Below, piece by piece: positions 13,162 to 25,400 of a stretch of DNA of 64,000 nucleotides. The notes beneath the pieces are model-generated. The model saw only the letters and a list, made by a program, of their open reading frames with translations. It was not told the DNA's origin and made no database searches. Origin of the DNA: Antitrichia curtipendula (taxonomy: Eukaryota > Streptophyta > Bryopsida > Hypnales > Leucodontaceae); the NCBI GenBank assembly GCA_951230915.1, contig OX579634.1, positions 44,033,570 to 44,097,569 of the forward strand, given 5' to 3'. Numbering within the stretch: position 1 is the first letter of the stretch; each line of letters begins with the position of its first letter. Position numbers and translations under genes: made by a program.

Positions 13162-14790
13162 GTAGGATCACTCAAATTTGAACATGTTTTAAAGGCAAGC
13201 CCTAGATAAAACAAAGAAAAAGTAAATGATTATTGCACTCTCTTCAAGGTGTGAACACTGAAAATAGGACAGAGTTTTAGAAAATCTACCAATACAACTT
13301 TGACTTCTTTTTTACTTGATTATAACATTTGCATATTATAATCAAATGTCAATCTTAAATGTCATCAACTTAATGACAATTAAAAAAATGAGAGCTTCTT
13401 AGCATTCAATAATAATACTTGTCAAAGAATTTTTTTTGGTTTAAGGTTTCAAAGTGATCCTCAAAATTCATGAGTTTTTGGAATTGTCCTAGTAATTTGC
13501 ATTGCCTCTTTTTTGTAGAAGTAGCTAGGTTGTTTTTTCCAAAGGCACCGGTTGCACCCTCTCCTTATCAAAATCTCCCCGTTCATTCTCTCTAGTATCA
13601 AATTCTCAATAGCCACTTTCTTTCAACTTCAAATTTGCAAAGGCTACAATCCTCCTTTTTCAAATACATGTCAGTTTTGAGTCTAAACTCCAAACTTCAT
13701 TACACCATGCAGACACAAGCGACAGAGCAGGGGTTGACCGCTACAACCAACCCCAAAGTGATACTCACCTTGTCAAAGAATATACTTGTCTCCATCAACT
13801 TAGGTATTAACTTTGGATTCAAAATGGCAAGTAGCTAAAATTTGACAATTTCATGAAAGTAGCATATCCACTTTTTTTTTGGCACATTGGTTGGTTGCCA
13901 ATTCTACCAATTTTTGTCTAGTTTTGAACCTTCCATTTTCACACTCCAACCAATGATTTTTCCAAAGGCATTAGCTCACTATGTACCCCAGAGATGCAAA
14001 ACAATGTTCTTCAACTCAATTATCACACAAACCATTTTGGCAAATATCTAGAGCTATTGATCTCTTGGGAAACACACACACACACAGACACACACGTCTT
14101 GATCATCGTTGATCTCCAATTTGGAAAGTGAAAAATCACTATTGATGGCCATCGCGAGAGGCAATCTTGGTTGTTGCTCTGGGACACAGATACAAATATG
14201 GATACATGTACATACTACAAATACAGATATAATATGGATACAATATAATACGGATACAATGATCCTACTTACCTTATCATTTCCAGAATCTCAGAGCGTC
14301 GGTGTCTCCAGGGAGCTTGAAACCTCTGAGGCTTTGGGGGAGACATACGTTAGTTACTACGGGGAGCTTGAAAGGGTACGTACTAGCTACGTATGAAAGT
14401 CTCAAGCATTTGTACTCTTGACTCTTCAAGCATTCTTTAAGGAAATATGCTAAGACCACCTATTCCTAATCACTTAAGCTCCTGTGGCGCAGATGGTGAG
14501 CAATTGAATGTGATGGAGTTTTTTCCTGTGTAGGAAGATAAAAAATACTAAGATTGCGAAATTTTCAGAATTTTTTTTGCAAAACTGAAATTTCTGTGAA
14601 TTTTGGGAGCCAAAAAGTGTTCTGAACCAATTCCCAATCACTAGAGTCTTCCAATTCCAATCACTCAAGAACTAGCTTCCTACTATCTATTTTCTTGTTA
14701 TTTTTTGCATACTTTAGGACATATGTCATGATCTTACTAGTTCCAAAGTTAAAAAAGAATAAAAAACACATTACAAGCCTTGATTGGAAA
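13162..14790. other. AT-rich spacer, no gene seen
   Basis: No coding frame recognised. It contains a short ACACAC run near 14070-14090 and loose repeats of GGATACA(A/T) between about 14180 and 14260. Confidence 0.5.
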
Positions 14791-14924
14791 TAAGGGCACT
14801 ACCGGTTGGGAATTGGTCCCTGGTTGGAAATGGGTGGTCTTACTGATAGCATTGTCTGATCGTTGCTCGTAAGGCGTTCATGAGTAATTTTCAAGCCTGA
14901 GCGCGTGTCGGGCATGCAAGCAAG

Positions 14925-15050
14925 CTGTGAGTTTCCGTGACGCAATGTCCGTGACGCAACCCGTTTTGAAGCTGCTGCTGCTGTGAGTTTCACGACGCAA
15001 GCAATGTCCGTGACGCAACTCGTTTTGAAACGCCTGCTGCTGTGAGTTGC
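14925..15050. repeat. Two-copy tandem repeat of about 60 bp
   Basis: The unit contains GTGAGTTTC, then GTCCGTGACGCAAC, CGTTTTGAA and CTGCTGCTG, and is repeated with small changes. The end of a third unit (TGCTGTGAGTTGC) follows. It is richer in CpG and GC than the DNA on either side. Confidence 0.7.
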
Positions 15051-15157
15051 TTAACTTGGTTCTAGAAATGAGCACTTTTCCAGCTGATCTCTGCCGGTCT
15101 TAGTTTTCAGAGCTCTGTGCACTGCTCATGATTTTGACGCTCATCTGAAACACAACA

Positions 15158-15490
15158 TTAACCCCTAAAGTTCTTTCATGTTTCTTTTGGGGTTTTTTGG
15201 GGTGGGTGGGTGGGGGTGAGGTGTGGAAAGAAATCAATGACAATTAAAAGGGAAGAAAAAGAGTACAAAGTCAATGTGGTTCACGCAGAAGGTGGAGCGT
15301 GGGTGGCAGGCTAAGAGAAGTTCTTTCATGTTTAGAGACCCAAAACTACTTCAAAAGTTTCATCTATATTTATTTTTTTAACAAATTCAACCATGGGATC
15401 CTTTAGTTAACTTGTTAGAATACACCGACCCTCCTCAAATTTCAAAATAAGAAACCTTACCAATTGCAAGATTATGATGATTGAATTTCA
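15158..15490. mobile_element. Truncated TTAA/CCCCTAAAG element carrying a 134-bp insertion
   Basis: Starts TTAACCCCTAAAGTTCTTTC and aligns to the left part of the copy at 54667-55579 (for example GGATCCTTTAGT and ACCAATTGCA(A/G)GAT) until about 15490, where similarity stops. A 16-bp direct duplication, AAGTTCTTTCATGTTT, occurs at 15168 and again at 15318 and brackets an inserted block of 134 bp. Confidence 0.65.
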
Positions 15491-18400
15491 AAACACTACA
15501 AGAGAAAGGGGTGTTTTAAGTGTTTTAAAGTATAGTCCTAGAGATAAGATATTAAGTCATGACCTTCATGGAGATTTTTAGTAAAAATTTGTACCTCTCG
15601 TATCTGATAACAATATCATGTATTCAAAATCAACGACATTAGAGGAGGCGGGGATTTAAAAATAAATAAATAAATGTCAATTTTTGGAGGAGGAGAGGGC
15701 GGGGAGGAAATGACATGGTTCCATCTTTTTGGCTCATTGTCATTGTATAATTGTCTTCCAAACAGTCATACTGAAAAAGTTAGAGTATATCAATTGATTT
15801 TATCTATTAGTGAGGGTGCAAAATTAGAGTCAATACAAAAATTAGTGTCACTGAGATACAGTAACACTACAAAAAATTGTGAAAATTAGAACTATGCTAT
15901 AATATATCAAACTAAATCAATTAAAAAAATTTGCTACTTTGGTAACTTAATATCACACGCACTAAAAGGATATATTAGTCCATGTATATGTTTGTAGAAC
16001 TAGCTAGATGGTAGTATTGTGATAACTATTGACTTTGTAGATACACAATATTGTAGAAGTGTAGCAAATTTGACTCCAAATAATAATCTCTTCCCAATAA
16101 AGTATCTCATAGTGTCATTTGATTGGATGTAAAATGAAAAATTCACAATATTACGGTGTTATTGCAATAAGCCGCGTGTTCATTGCTTTTTAGGAGCTTT
16201 GGGGAATCATGACCAATGAAGAAGCATCAAGACGGCTCAATGCACAAAAGATGAGAAACATAAAGTACCAAACCTACCTCGACTTAAGTGAAGAAATGCA
16301 GAAAGTGGGGTGCCGGAATAACTTAAGTGGTGCCCCTCATATCAATATCATCACCAAGGAGCCTATTGGAGAGCAAAACATCAAAGAGCCTATTGAAGTT
16401 TAGAGATGATTGCGCACAATCCTAATCCTAATCCTCTCACCCACTCTTTGATTCTTATTAAACATTAAGTATGCAAGAAATTCATTAGATGTTTTTCAGC
16501 TCCTTTAGAGGAACCAACCACTGCTCTCTAGAATTTAAAAAAACTAAAAATTATTATTATTAATTTTTTTTCAAGAAAATATATAAAAAATATTTAAATA
16601 TCATTTTTTAATGTGGCAGTAGTTCTACTACATTAGACTGCTGAGTTTGGGCTGATTTGGTGCAGTTTCCACGTTCCTAGCAGTCCAGGAACTCATAGCC
16701 CTTTAGGATCCCAAAATCTCATCTAGTGATTGTGAATAGGTACTTAATTCTATTTGCGTGATTAAATTTCCATAGCATCTTATATCATGAGTGCAACGAT
16801 GATGGTGTGTAAGCATAAAAATGCAAGCATGTGAGCATTGAGCTTATATATATATATATATATATATGTATAAGCAAGCAAATGTCCTACAACCATTGAA
16901 GGTGCTTATATGCCACATTTAATTATTTTTGGACTTTTACGTGAATTTTGGACAAAACATTAAAAAATCTCCAAATAATAACATCTGGAGATCTCCAGAT
17001 GTTTGTATAGATCTTTAGATGTTTTGTAATGATCTCCCAATGTTTTACATAGATCTCCTGATGTTTTGCATTATTTCCAAATGACCATTTTTTTTTCTAT
17101 TATTAATTCCTTGACCCTTTGAAAGTCCAAAAATAGTTAAATGTGACATTTATAATATAAATGTATAGTCTTCTAGGCTCATGGGCTTACGTTCCTAGGC
17201 TCACATAATAGCACCTTCATCATGGATGTTAACCAATTAATCCTTGAAGGACAAAAATATTTGTGATTTCAAAGTTGGTGGACATTTTGATGGATCATAT
17301 TGTGGGAAGTGTAGCTTAAATGGTAAAAATATTTATATCACATTAGATTGAGTGAAGAACATTGCAAATGATAATCTCCTCCAAATAATTATTTGAACTA
17401 ATTGAAGTCTCTATATATCTATACTCTACAAAACACCTAGACAAACATGAAGCCAAATAAGGGCTTCTTTGTGCTTCAAGGGATAAGTGATGTCACATGG
17501 CACTTTGGGGGCAAAAGATAATTTTTTTTTATTATGCTATCAAAGTATGATCCTTAGTTTTTAATTGATACCATGTAACTAACCCATTTTGACATTACAA
17601 AAAGATATATGTATTTCTTTAACTAGCTTATAAAACAAGGTTTTACTATGATACATTTTTAAAAAATCTATAATTACCTCATCTAGCAATTAATATGGGC
17701 TGTAGGTATAAAAGAGCACAACAGACACTCATGTTGCGGGAAAGAAATATTGGAGTACGAAATTACAACATATTGAATTGGACGGAGAACTCACTTGGAC
17801 CAAAATTGCCTCTTTGGTTGGAGAAGCCACCTAGTCCCCTTCCTCCCCCTCCACCGGATACTAGGACACCCCTCAACTCTTCTAAAGCAACCATTTCGTG
17901 TGGTCATCTCTATGGTGCTTTTGGCAAATTCAACATTCCTTAGAATTCAATTTTGGTGTACTCATTTTCAGTGATTTTTGTAAACTATAAAGTGATGATA
18001 ATGCAATAAAAAAAAAGATAATATAGTCAATTAACAAACAAGAGACTCTTATCTCATTGGCAAACAACATGAAAAACAAGTTTATTTTTTTGTAAGAGTT
18101 CAAAGAGAAGCTTTTATTATTAAATTGATTGTCTAGACCCTGATGAAGTCATTAGCATTAGAAAAAATATCAGTCGTATAGGAGGATGCCAATTTGAGAT
18201 AATGAGAAGACCTTCTTGAAAATATTGCCCCCTTAAATGTACACATGAACCTGTAATTGAGCAGGGCACTAATAGTGCTAGGGTGGTTGTGGAAAGAGAT
18301 TTTATAGGAATTGTTGACATTGAAGCTTAAATGGGCACATTGAATCTTAAACTTTAGAGACCATTTGGCTTCCACGTGTCTCATAATATAGAATCATGAC

Positions 18401-21400
18401 GGCACAAGTGCCAAGGGAATATTGGAAGTTGGACCTTGATGAACAATGAAGCTTAAATTGAGGCTCAAATTGACTTTTGGTCAGTTACAAATGGCGCATA
18501 CCTGTAATATGCCTCTTTTAAGTAATAGTCATCACGGCTCAAATGTAATTCTCAATGGGGATATCTAGCCCAATGAAATCAACGCAAGCTCATTGCGTGA
18601 TTATAGGAGAATAATCCCCATAAAAGTCATCGAAGCTCAAATTGAAACATTTAATCAACTGAACAATCTTTTTAAAGCCCAATCGTTTTTGTATTGATTC
18701 AAATATTTGAAGTCTTCAAAAGTCCTTGAGCTTGAAGGCACTATCCATCTAACGAAGGATCTATGCCAAAGAAGTAAAGATTTGCCAACTGATTGTCTAG
18801 TCTATTATATGTTGTCATGCCATGGTCAAAACCCCTAAAAAATTCTAACCTCTTTACTCAAGCTCAATTATTAGGTTTTGGGATGCATTGCAATTGTCTT
18901 GGAAAGAAAGATATAATACATACAAGAAAAAATAAAAATAAAAATAGAGATTTTTTCTCAAATATAACAGTTATTTTGTGAATACTCCAAAGTTTTTTGT
19001 TGCATTGTGAGACATTCCCGTTTGCAATGCCCACAATCTTAACTACTCAAAGGAAATAGACCTTTTCAAGTTCCGAACACTTTTCTAATGGCTACTTTCA
19101 AAATGAGGTATTCACAATCTAGGTCTAAAGCTCCATATAAACTAGAAAATAAAGATCTCTAAAAAAATCCTCATTTATATCAAGCTCAAGGTCAAAGTTG
19201 TTCTTTTTCTTCAAAATTGTCAAATTTTTGGCTCAAGTGATATCTTTGCAATGAAAAAATACTATAGAGATTGAACTATGATTGCATAAAAATTAGTTGA
19301 ATTCTTGAGGTGAACGTTGGATGGCAATAGAATATTGATAAAAAAATGTTGTATGTTGAATTTTTAAAGTTTAAAGTGAATTTCCACTCCAAATTCTAAT
19401 ATTTTAGATTTGGACACTAGATGATCAAAATACCCCACTAAACAACAACTTCTAATTCAAAGTAAAAAAAATAGTAGCTAATTGTGTCAAAAAAATTGTA
19501 GACTCTATAGATCATGTCATACCAATGACAATCATATTCTTGAGTTCTAATTCCATCTAGAAGAAAACAATTATTTTATAGTTTTGAAGGGTTCTTTAAA
19601 AGAAGTTGGAGCCTTTTGGAAACCTCCCTTCCTATTTTCTAATCCTCCCTTTTTGTTCTAAAATCATGAAACCCTTAATATCTATTGGGAATTTTTAGAT
19701 TTTGGATTAGGAGGCATATTCTATACTATTACAAGTATGTTTTCAAAAGTTTTCCAATGGGGGTATTACAAGTTGAACTTTATAAGGAATTCTCAAAATT
19801 CAATGTCTACAAAATTCAATGTTTTTGTTGTTAGTGGATTTGGTATAGTTTTAACTAGATGAGATGCCACAAACTTTGATTGTATCAGCCTAAAATATTC
19901 ACAGAGTAAAAGTACACTGAAGGCTTAAATTCCTCTAAGAAGTATATATATATATATATATATGGCTTGCTGGCATGTATCCAAAACTTTTGTCCTTGTG
20001 TCTATTTCAACATCTTATTCTAAGCCTCCTAAATAAAAGATTAGGGATTGATTTTATTGTCCTTGAAAATGGCCTTAATTCCTTTCTTTGGAGATAATAT
20101 TTTTAATGTTATGGCTCTAAATTATCCAAAATTTATTAAATCTGTTTTGAATCTATACTTCTTTAAATACAAAAATTGAAAATTCTAGACAATAGAACTA
20201 ATCTATTCTATAAGTTTCATTTAAGACTTTACACTGTTTTTGGTTTTTCTTCACACAAATGAATGTATTTGATGATTTAATGGAGTAAATTATAACTTTG
20301 TAGACTAATTTCAATCAAATTGAGCTTTGGAAGTCTAAATTAAGAAATATAGAGGTAGGAAGATGAAAACTAGAGTCATCCTTAATTTTACCTTGTTTTT
20401 TCATCTCATTTCACAGAATGAGTTTTTAATTATGAAAATTCAAAGGTATATATCATGTCTTCCTAGACTAATTGCAACCATACAATTTTCCCTCCTATCA
20501 AACTAAGCATTGGATGTGCAAAATAAAAGATTTAGACATAAAAAAATGAAGAAAGGAAAGACAAATTTTATTTCTCAATTTCAATGGAAGGAAACTTGTC
20601 ATTGTCTTTTTTTCTAATCTTCTACCCAAATATCCAATATTTGATTATTTTATATTTTAGAGTTTGCACTAGTGCTATTAGTTTAGAAAGGCATGAATCA
20701 AATGCATTCATTTTTATGAGCTAAAAGTGAAAAATCAAGGTGAAATCAAGGACAATCTTGTTTTAATCTCTTAATTATAGTATTTCTTGATGTGCACTTC
20801 TAATGCTTGATTGATTGAAAATTTGACATAATAATAGTCCAATTAGTTTAATTAATAAAATATAAATTATTCCATTGGAAGTAAAATACAAATTATTCCA
20901 ATAAAAAACATTCAACTTTATGATGTGAAAGTGAGAAAACAAGGCAAATCTTGGTTAAGCATTATATGATAATTATGAAGTAGCAAAGAATTTTGGATTA
21001 TAGACCATTTATCTTTGGGAAAACTCATTTTTACAATTTCATCAACTTTATCATTATGATCTTTGTATTGCACTATGGGATCTTGACAAATCTTTGTGCA
21101 ATGGCTGGTAATTAAATTTTCTTCAAAATCATATCTAATTGTATTTTTGGTAAATTGTATAGTGACCAAGGAATTTGAACAAACTTGTGTGGAGAAGTCA
21201 TTTTTTGGCGTTGGATGACCAAACAAACATCCATGGGCTCTTTAAAAGTTACAAGGATTTTAATAGGTGCTTTCACATAAAGTTACAAATTATGGATCAA
21301 CAACCACAAAGTTACTATTGTTGCTAATTTTCCATATGCTATCAAACACTTGTGATGTACCTCTCCTACATTAGGAATTGTAAGTTATTTTATTTTGCAA

Positions 21401-21759
21401 AAATGAATGAATATTCTATTGTTGAAACTTTGTAGATTTTGCATTTTAAACTAAATGCATGGTGATTTAGTACGTGTCATATCAACAAAATTAAACACAA
21501 ACATTAATGAGTCCCAATACTAAGACACCTTAGACTCATTGTTGAATAATCTAATGATCAAAGGAATTATAATTTCTCAACCTAAAAAGACTCATTAATG
21601 AATGCCAATTGTGGATTAGAGTCATAAAGGGCCAACAACAACATGTTTCAAAGCATTCAAATTGCTTTTCACAAATAGATTGACTTGGTGCCTAGTGCGC
21701 TTTCCACTTAGAATCCAAAGCCCTCATAGGGCTTTGAATAACTCATTGGTCCTATCCTA
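15491..21759. other. AT-rich spacer, no gene seen
   Basis: Apart from the hairpin element at 16911-17149 and TA microsatellites near 16845-16867 and 19944-19963, nothing is recognisable. A MITE-like fragment around 16480-16700 resembles the centre of the 8435-8770 element. Open frames such as 16209-16403 plus and 17695-17943 plus match no family I know. Confidence 0.5.
16911..17149. mobile_element. 238-bp hairpin MITE, copy 1
   Basis: Termini are inverted copies of ATGCCACATTTAA(T/C)TATTT followed by TTGGACTTT. The interior has a run of GATCT(C/T)..GATGTTT units. A nearly identical copy lies at 53673-53910. The flanks (AACCATTGAAGGTGCTTAT and AATGTATAGTCTTCTAGG) belong to another repeat that is uninterrupted near 43970-44095, so this is a nested insertion. 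Confidence 0.85.
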
Positions 21760-22168
21760 AAGGTAGGAGGCTCAAAAATCACTCACCTAAGGGATGGTCT
21801 ACCCTTTTCATGTATTTCTCTCAATAGAGAATATTTTTAACTCATTTTTCAGATACAAAGAATAGATGCAATATGTAACACAAGTGGCACTATATTTTTT
21901 GAAGCATTATTGAATTATTTATGAATTTTCAACAAGTAGTGTCATAGGCACCTATTTACAACCCTAGTCTTCCATATATTGTTCACTTGCAACTTGTAAG
22001 AAAAATGAGGAAAGCAAGGAGAATGATTGGCTCCTGCAATAAATAATGCTTTTTTGTCTAGATCCATTGAATGACTAGAAATCAATTTAAGGACCATCTC
22101 ATGTCAATTTCGAAGCTAAATATAGGGGCGATTCTAAATGCCTGAGTGGATTTTGAGCCTCCTACCTT
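21760..22168. mobile_element. Intact TAAGGTAGG-ended element
   Basis: Starts AAGGTAGGAGGCTCAAAAAT and ends ATTTTGAGCCTCCTACCTT, an inverted terminus of about 19 bp with little change. It spans 409 bp and has no coding frame. It is the uninterrupted counterpart of the copy at 8113-8848. Confidence 0.8.
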
Positions 22169-22294
22169 ACCAAGCTCCACTATTTGAAAGACAGATCCTT
22201 TGGAATCTAAAATCTTAAACAATGAAACTGTAGAAAGTACACAGAATTGTGTAGGAACTGTAGCATTTTAGTAGTAAGAGAGATTTTTGTGATT

Positions 22295-22494
22295 CTATTG
22301 ACCTTCAATTGCTGGTGTGGTGTCACCCACCACCACCTCGTGGTTGGCATGAGAGCTATCAGAAGAGATGACGGTGTCCCTCTCCTCATTCTGGTCGGAC
22401 AGCACCCTAGCATTGCCCATTTTTCCTTGCAAAACACGAGCAATAGCGTCCAACACAACCATGTCAGATATTTGTCGCTGCAATTGCAGACTCT
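22295..22494 (-). other. 3' flank of the hydrolase with a possible alternative C-terminal exon
   Basis: Just past the stop codon at 22495-22497 another frame is open from about 22492 to 22295. Its translation looks protein-like (QRQISDMVVLDAIARVL, then an acidic tail). A splice from an upstream GTGGTC (after codons for CQ) to the AG at the end of AATTGCAG would be in phase but needs an intron of only about 57 bp. I favour plain 3' UTR. Confidence 0.3.
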
Positions 22495-25400
22495 CTACTC
22501 CTTCCCCCTACTCAGCGTACCGTCCTGGACCACTTGACAAGTTCCAGCAGTGAGTCCATCGAGATCCCTGCACAGCGTTTGTTCCAAATGTGATGTGCAA
22601 ACATCATCTTCCGTGTCTGCAAGAAAGCTTCTGGCAGCATCGGTGGTTAGAAAGTCATTCGGATCATGCATGGTCGCACTAGTAGCTTCATCTGGAGCTC
22701 CACCTTGAGATTCAGGAGTAACTGGAGCATCATCCGCCCTCCACCTGGGGTGATGCAAGAGCACAGCAATCAGAGCCTCACACATTTGGGCAGCATCAGG
22801 CTCATTGGGTTCTCGTCGGGAGGGTGCATAAACCATCCAAGCATGGTCGAGTTTCTTTTCAGGTTTGATAACAATCGACCCAGGCACTTCCGAATCTTTC
22901 CGAGTTACTAGACCATCACTTTTCTCCTTGTACCTCAGCTCAAGATGTAAAGCGCATATGGCCATGGCTGCCGCCAGAGGCACAGCCACGTGGAGTTTTG
23001 CACATTCATTTTCATCTGTGGTCCCCCTGGACATCCCAGGCAGCCATGGAAGCTGCGCATGCGCTATATGGGACATGACGGAAACAGCTCGAGGTGTCCG
23101 GCTGGCCTCTGTATGGAAGCAGATTACAGGAACGTCTGCTGGTAAGGGGTACTTGGCGAGGAACTCCTTTCGTTTCTCGTACGTCAGATCTTCGAGCGAG
23201 AGTATGTCACCCTGCAGGTATCAGTTGATGTGATTTAGTCTGCCGTCAAAAGAGAAATGTGCTCGACATGGCTCCCCAACAAGACATTCCCAATGTTTTC
23301 ATGAACGCTAGTATTGTTCCTCTTGACTACTATTTTTCTCAAAATCGTCACTTTCCACTTAATAATGTCGTTATTATTCTCAATAATGATGCCTTTTCAC
23401 CAATGCTACTATTGTTACCTAGCACAGATTGTGAAAGTTCGTCTTATGTACAATTTCGCACCACTACTCACATGGAACTTGTTCTTATGAGGGGAACTAC
23501 TAGGGGACCAAAATTTCTCATATTCTCTCTAACGCCCCTCCAAATGAAGAAAAATTAATGATTACAATGTCGCCTGCATCCAAAACTGTGAAACACTGGG
23601 ATATTGCAGAAGACTCACCTTTAGTATCCTACAGATCAAAATTTCCATAATTCGGCGCGTCTCAGCATCAGCAATCTGGCCTTCGCGCAAGATGTCTGAG
23701 GCAATTGGGCTGCCACCGTAAGGACTTTGTATCAGGATGACGCCCATAACTTTGTCTTTTAATTGGGGCCAAAACATTGAGCAGGCAGCAGCTGCATCTA
23801 CACCTCCTTTTGAATGCCCCAACAAGACCACCTTCCTGCCTGTAGATTTGTACAGCTCCTCGATGTGATCTTTAATCTCTCGCGCATTCTTTTCTACACC
23901 TGACTGCATTCATGTCGCTTTGTAAATAGTCGCTCTTCATTGGGTATAAATTAGCTTGGGTCTATCTAAAAAGTCTTCAAAAGAACGTAACATCAATAAA
24001 GTTCAATGAACAAGATAGAAATCAGTTCACCTCACTGTGAATTTTTGCAATGTGGCATGGCAAGCCCAGTTTGGCAAAATGCTTCCTTGTGTCAAAAAAA
24101 TACAACGGGCCATGATTGCTGAAGAGACCTGCAAATTTCATAAGAATAGACTTCAAATGAGGATTTGCTACTGTATGCTTGTAATTTCTAACCCTAAGTG
24201 ACCAAGCTAAAAATAACAAGTCCACTTATGCTAATAGTCAATCATAGTAACTTTCAAAGCATATTTCTATAATTCAAAAGTGTTGCGTAAAATATCTTCT
24301 TTCTATTGGTACGTTTTGTAATCTTCCTTGACGCTTCTAAATGATTCATTTCAATTACTATAGATATGCACGTGGCCACTTTTGGTCATTTGAAAACTTA
24401 AAGATTAAAGAAACTTTCAAATTAGACTAAAAATTCAGTATAAAGAACACACCTGGAACAAGAAGGTAGGTCAAGGTGTCTGGAAGAATATGAATGCCAC
24501 GCCTGGCACAAGCACAATATATTGACTTAGAATATGAATGAGTTTTCCTAAAATATATCTATCAAACCTATCAAGAGCACCGTTATAATCAACTACAGAA
24601 AGAAATGACAAGATTCATCTCACAGTATTCATACTTTGCATAAGAAACAAGTACGACGAAAGTGACGAGGATCAATAAGACCTCTCAACAAGAAACTCAC
24701 CCAATCTGTTCTAACGCTCTTAAAAAATCTTCGGTGCCGTCCTCGGCAGCAGGATACTCAGGAGAATTTGCAAGCCATCCTATATCATCGGCAGAGCCTC
24801 GCAGTGTCGTCTGAACACGAGTCACAAATCTGGAGAAACCAAGAAGCACAACGCATATGAGAAAGTTACAGCATTTGATATCAAGCAGCCACTCGCTACA
24901 GTCAATAGTAAGTTACAAACCTGCCATGGCCTCAACATCCAGAATGTAAGCACTGCATGCATGATTTTCCTGGATTTGGCTACGCTCTTTTAAGACTAGT
25001 GTTTCAGGCTTTACACCTACCACAAGCAAGTCGAATGCCTAATTAGCTCTAAGTACTCGGCTCCAAAACGTTCATCACTGCAGTACTTAGTTCACCATCA
25101 ATGTCACTAAATCTGTAATGAACTGAATGGAGAACAGACAAGAAGAAGAGCGATTGGGGTTCGAACACCACATTCACATTGCAACGCTCGATCTCAAAAT
25201 CCGGCATCTATGTCCGGTAATTAACGTTCCTTTCAGTAATAAAAAAAACTCTTTCAAGAATTTCTAGATATCATCATAAAAGAATCTCCGCCATGATTCA
25301 TGGTGAGGTCTCCCTATGGTTACAGTGATCATAAGGACTAAGGAGGCCTCTTCAACATATACAGGAAGGCTTCCGTATGACTACGGGGAGACCCCATGAA

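Noticed and set aside
14925..15050. CRISPR-like direct repeats
   Set aside because: Adjacent tandem units with no unique spacers, in a plant nuclear context.
17300..17360. tRNA-like string GTGTAGCTTAAATGGTA
   Set aside because: No acceptor stem or T-arm could be paired around it.
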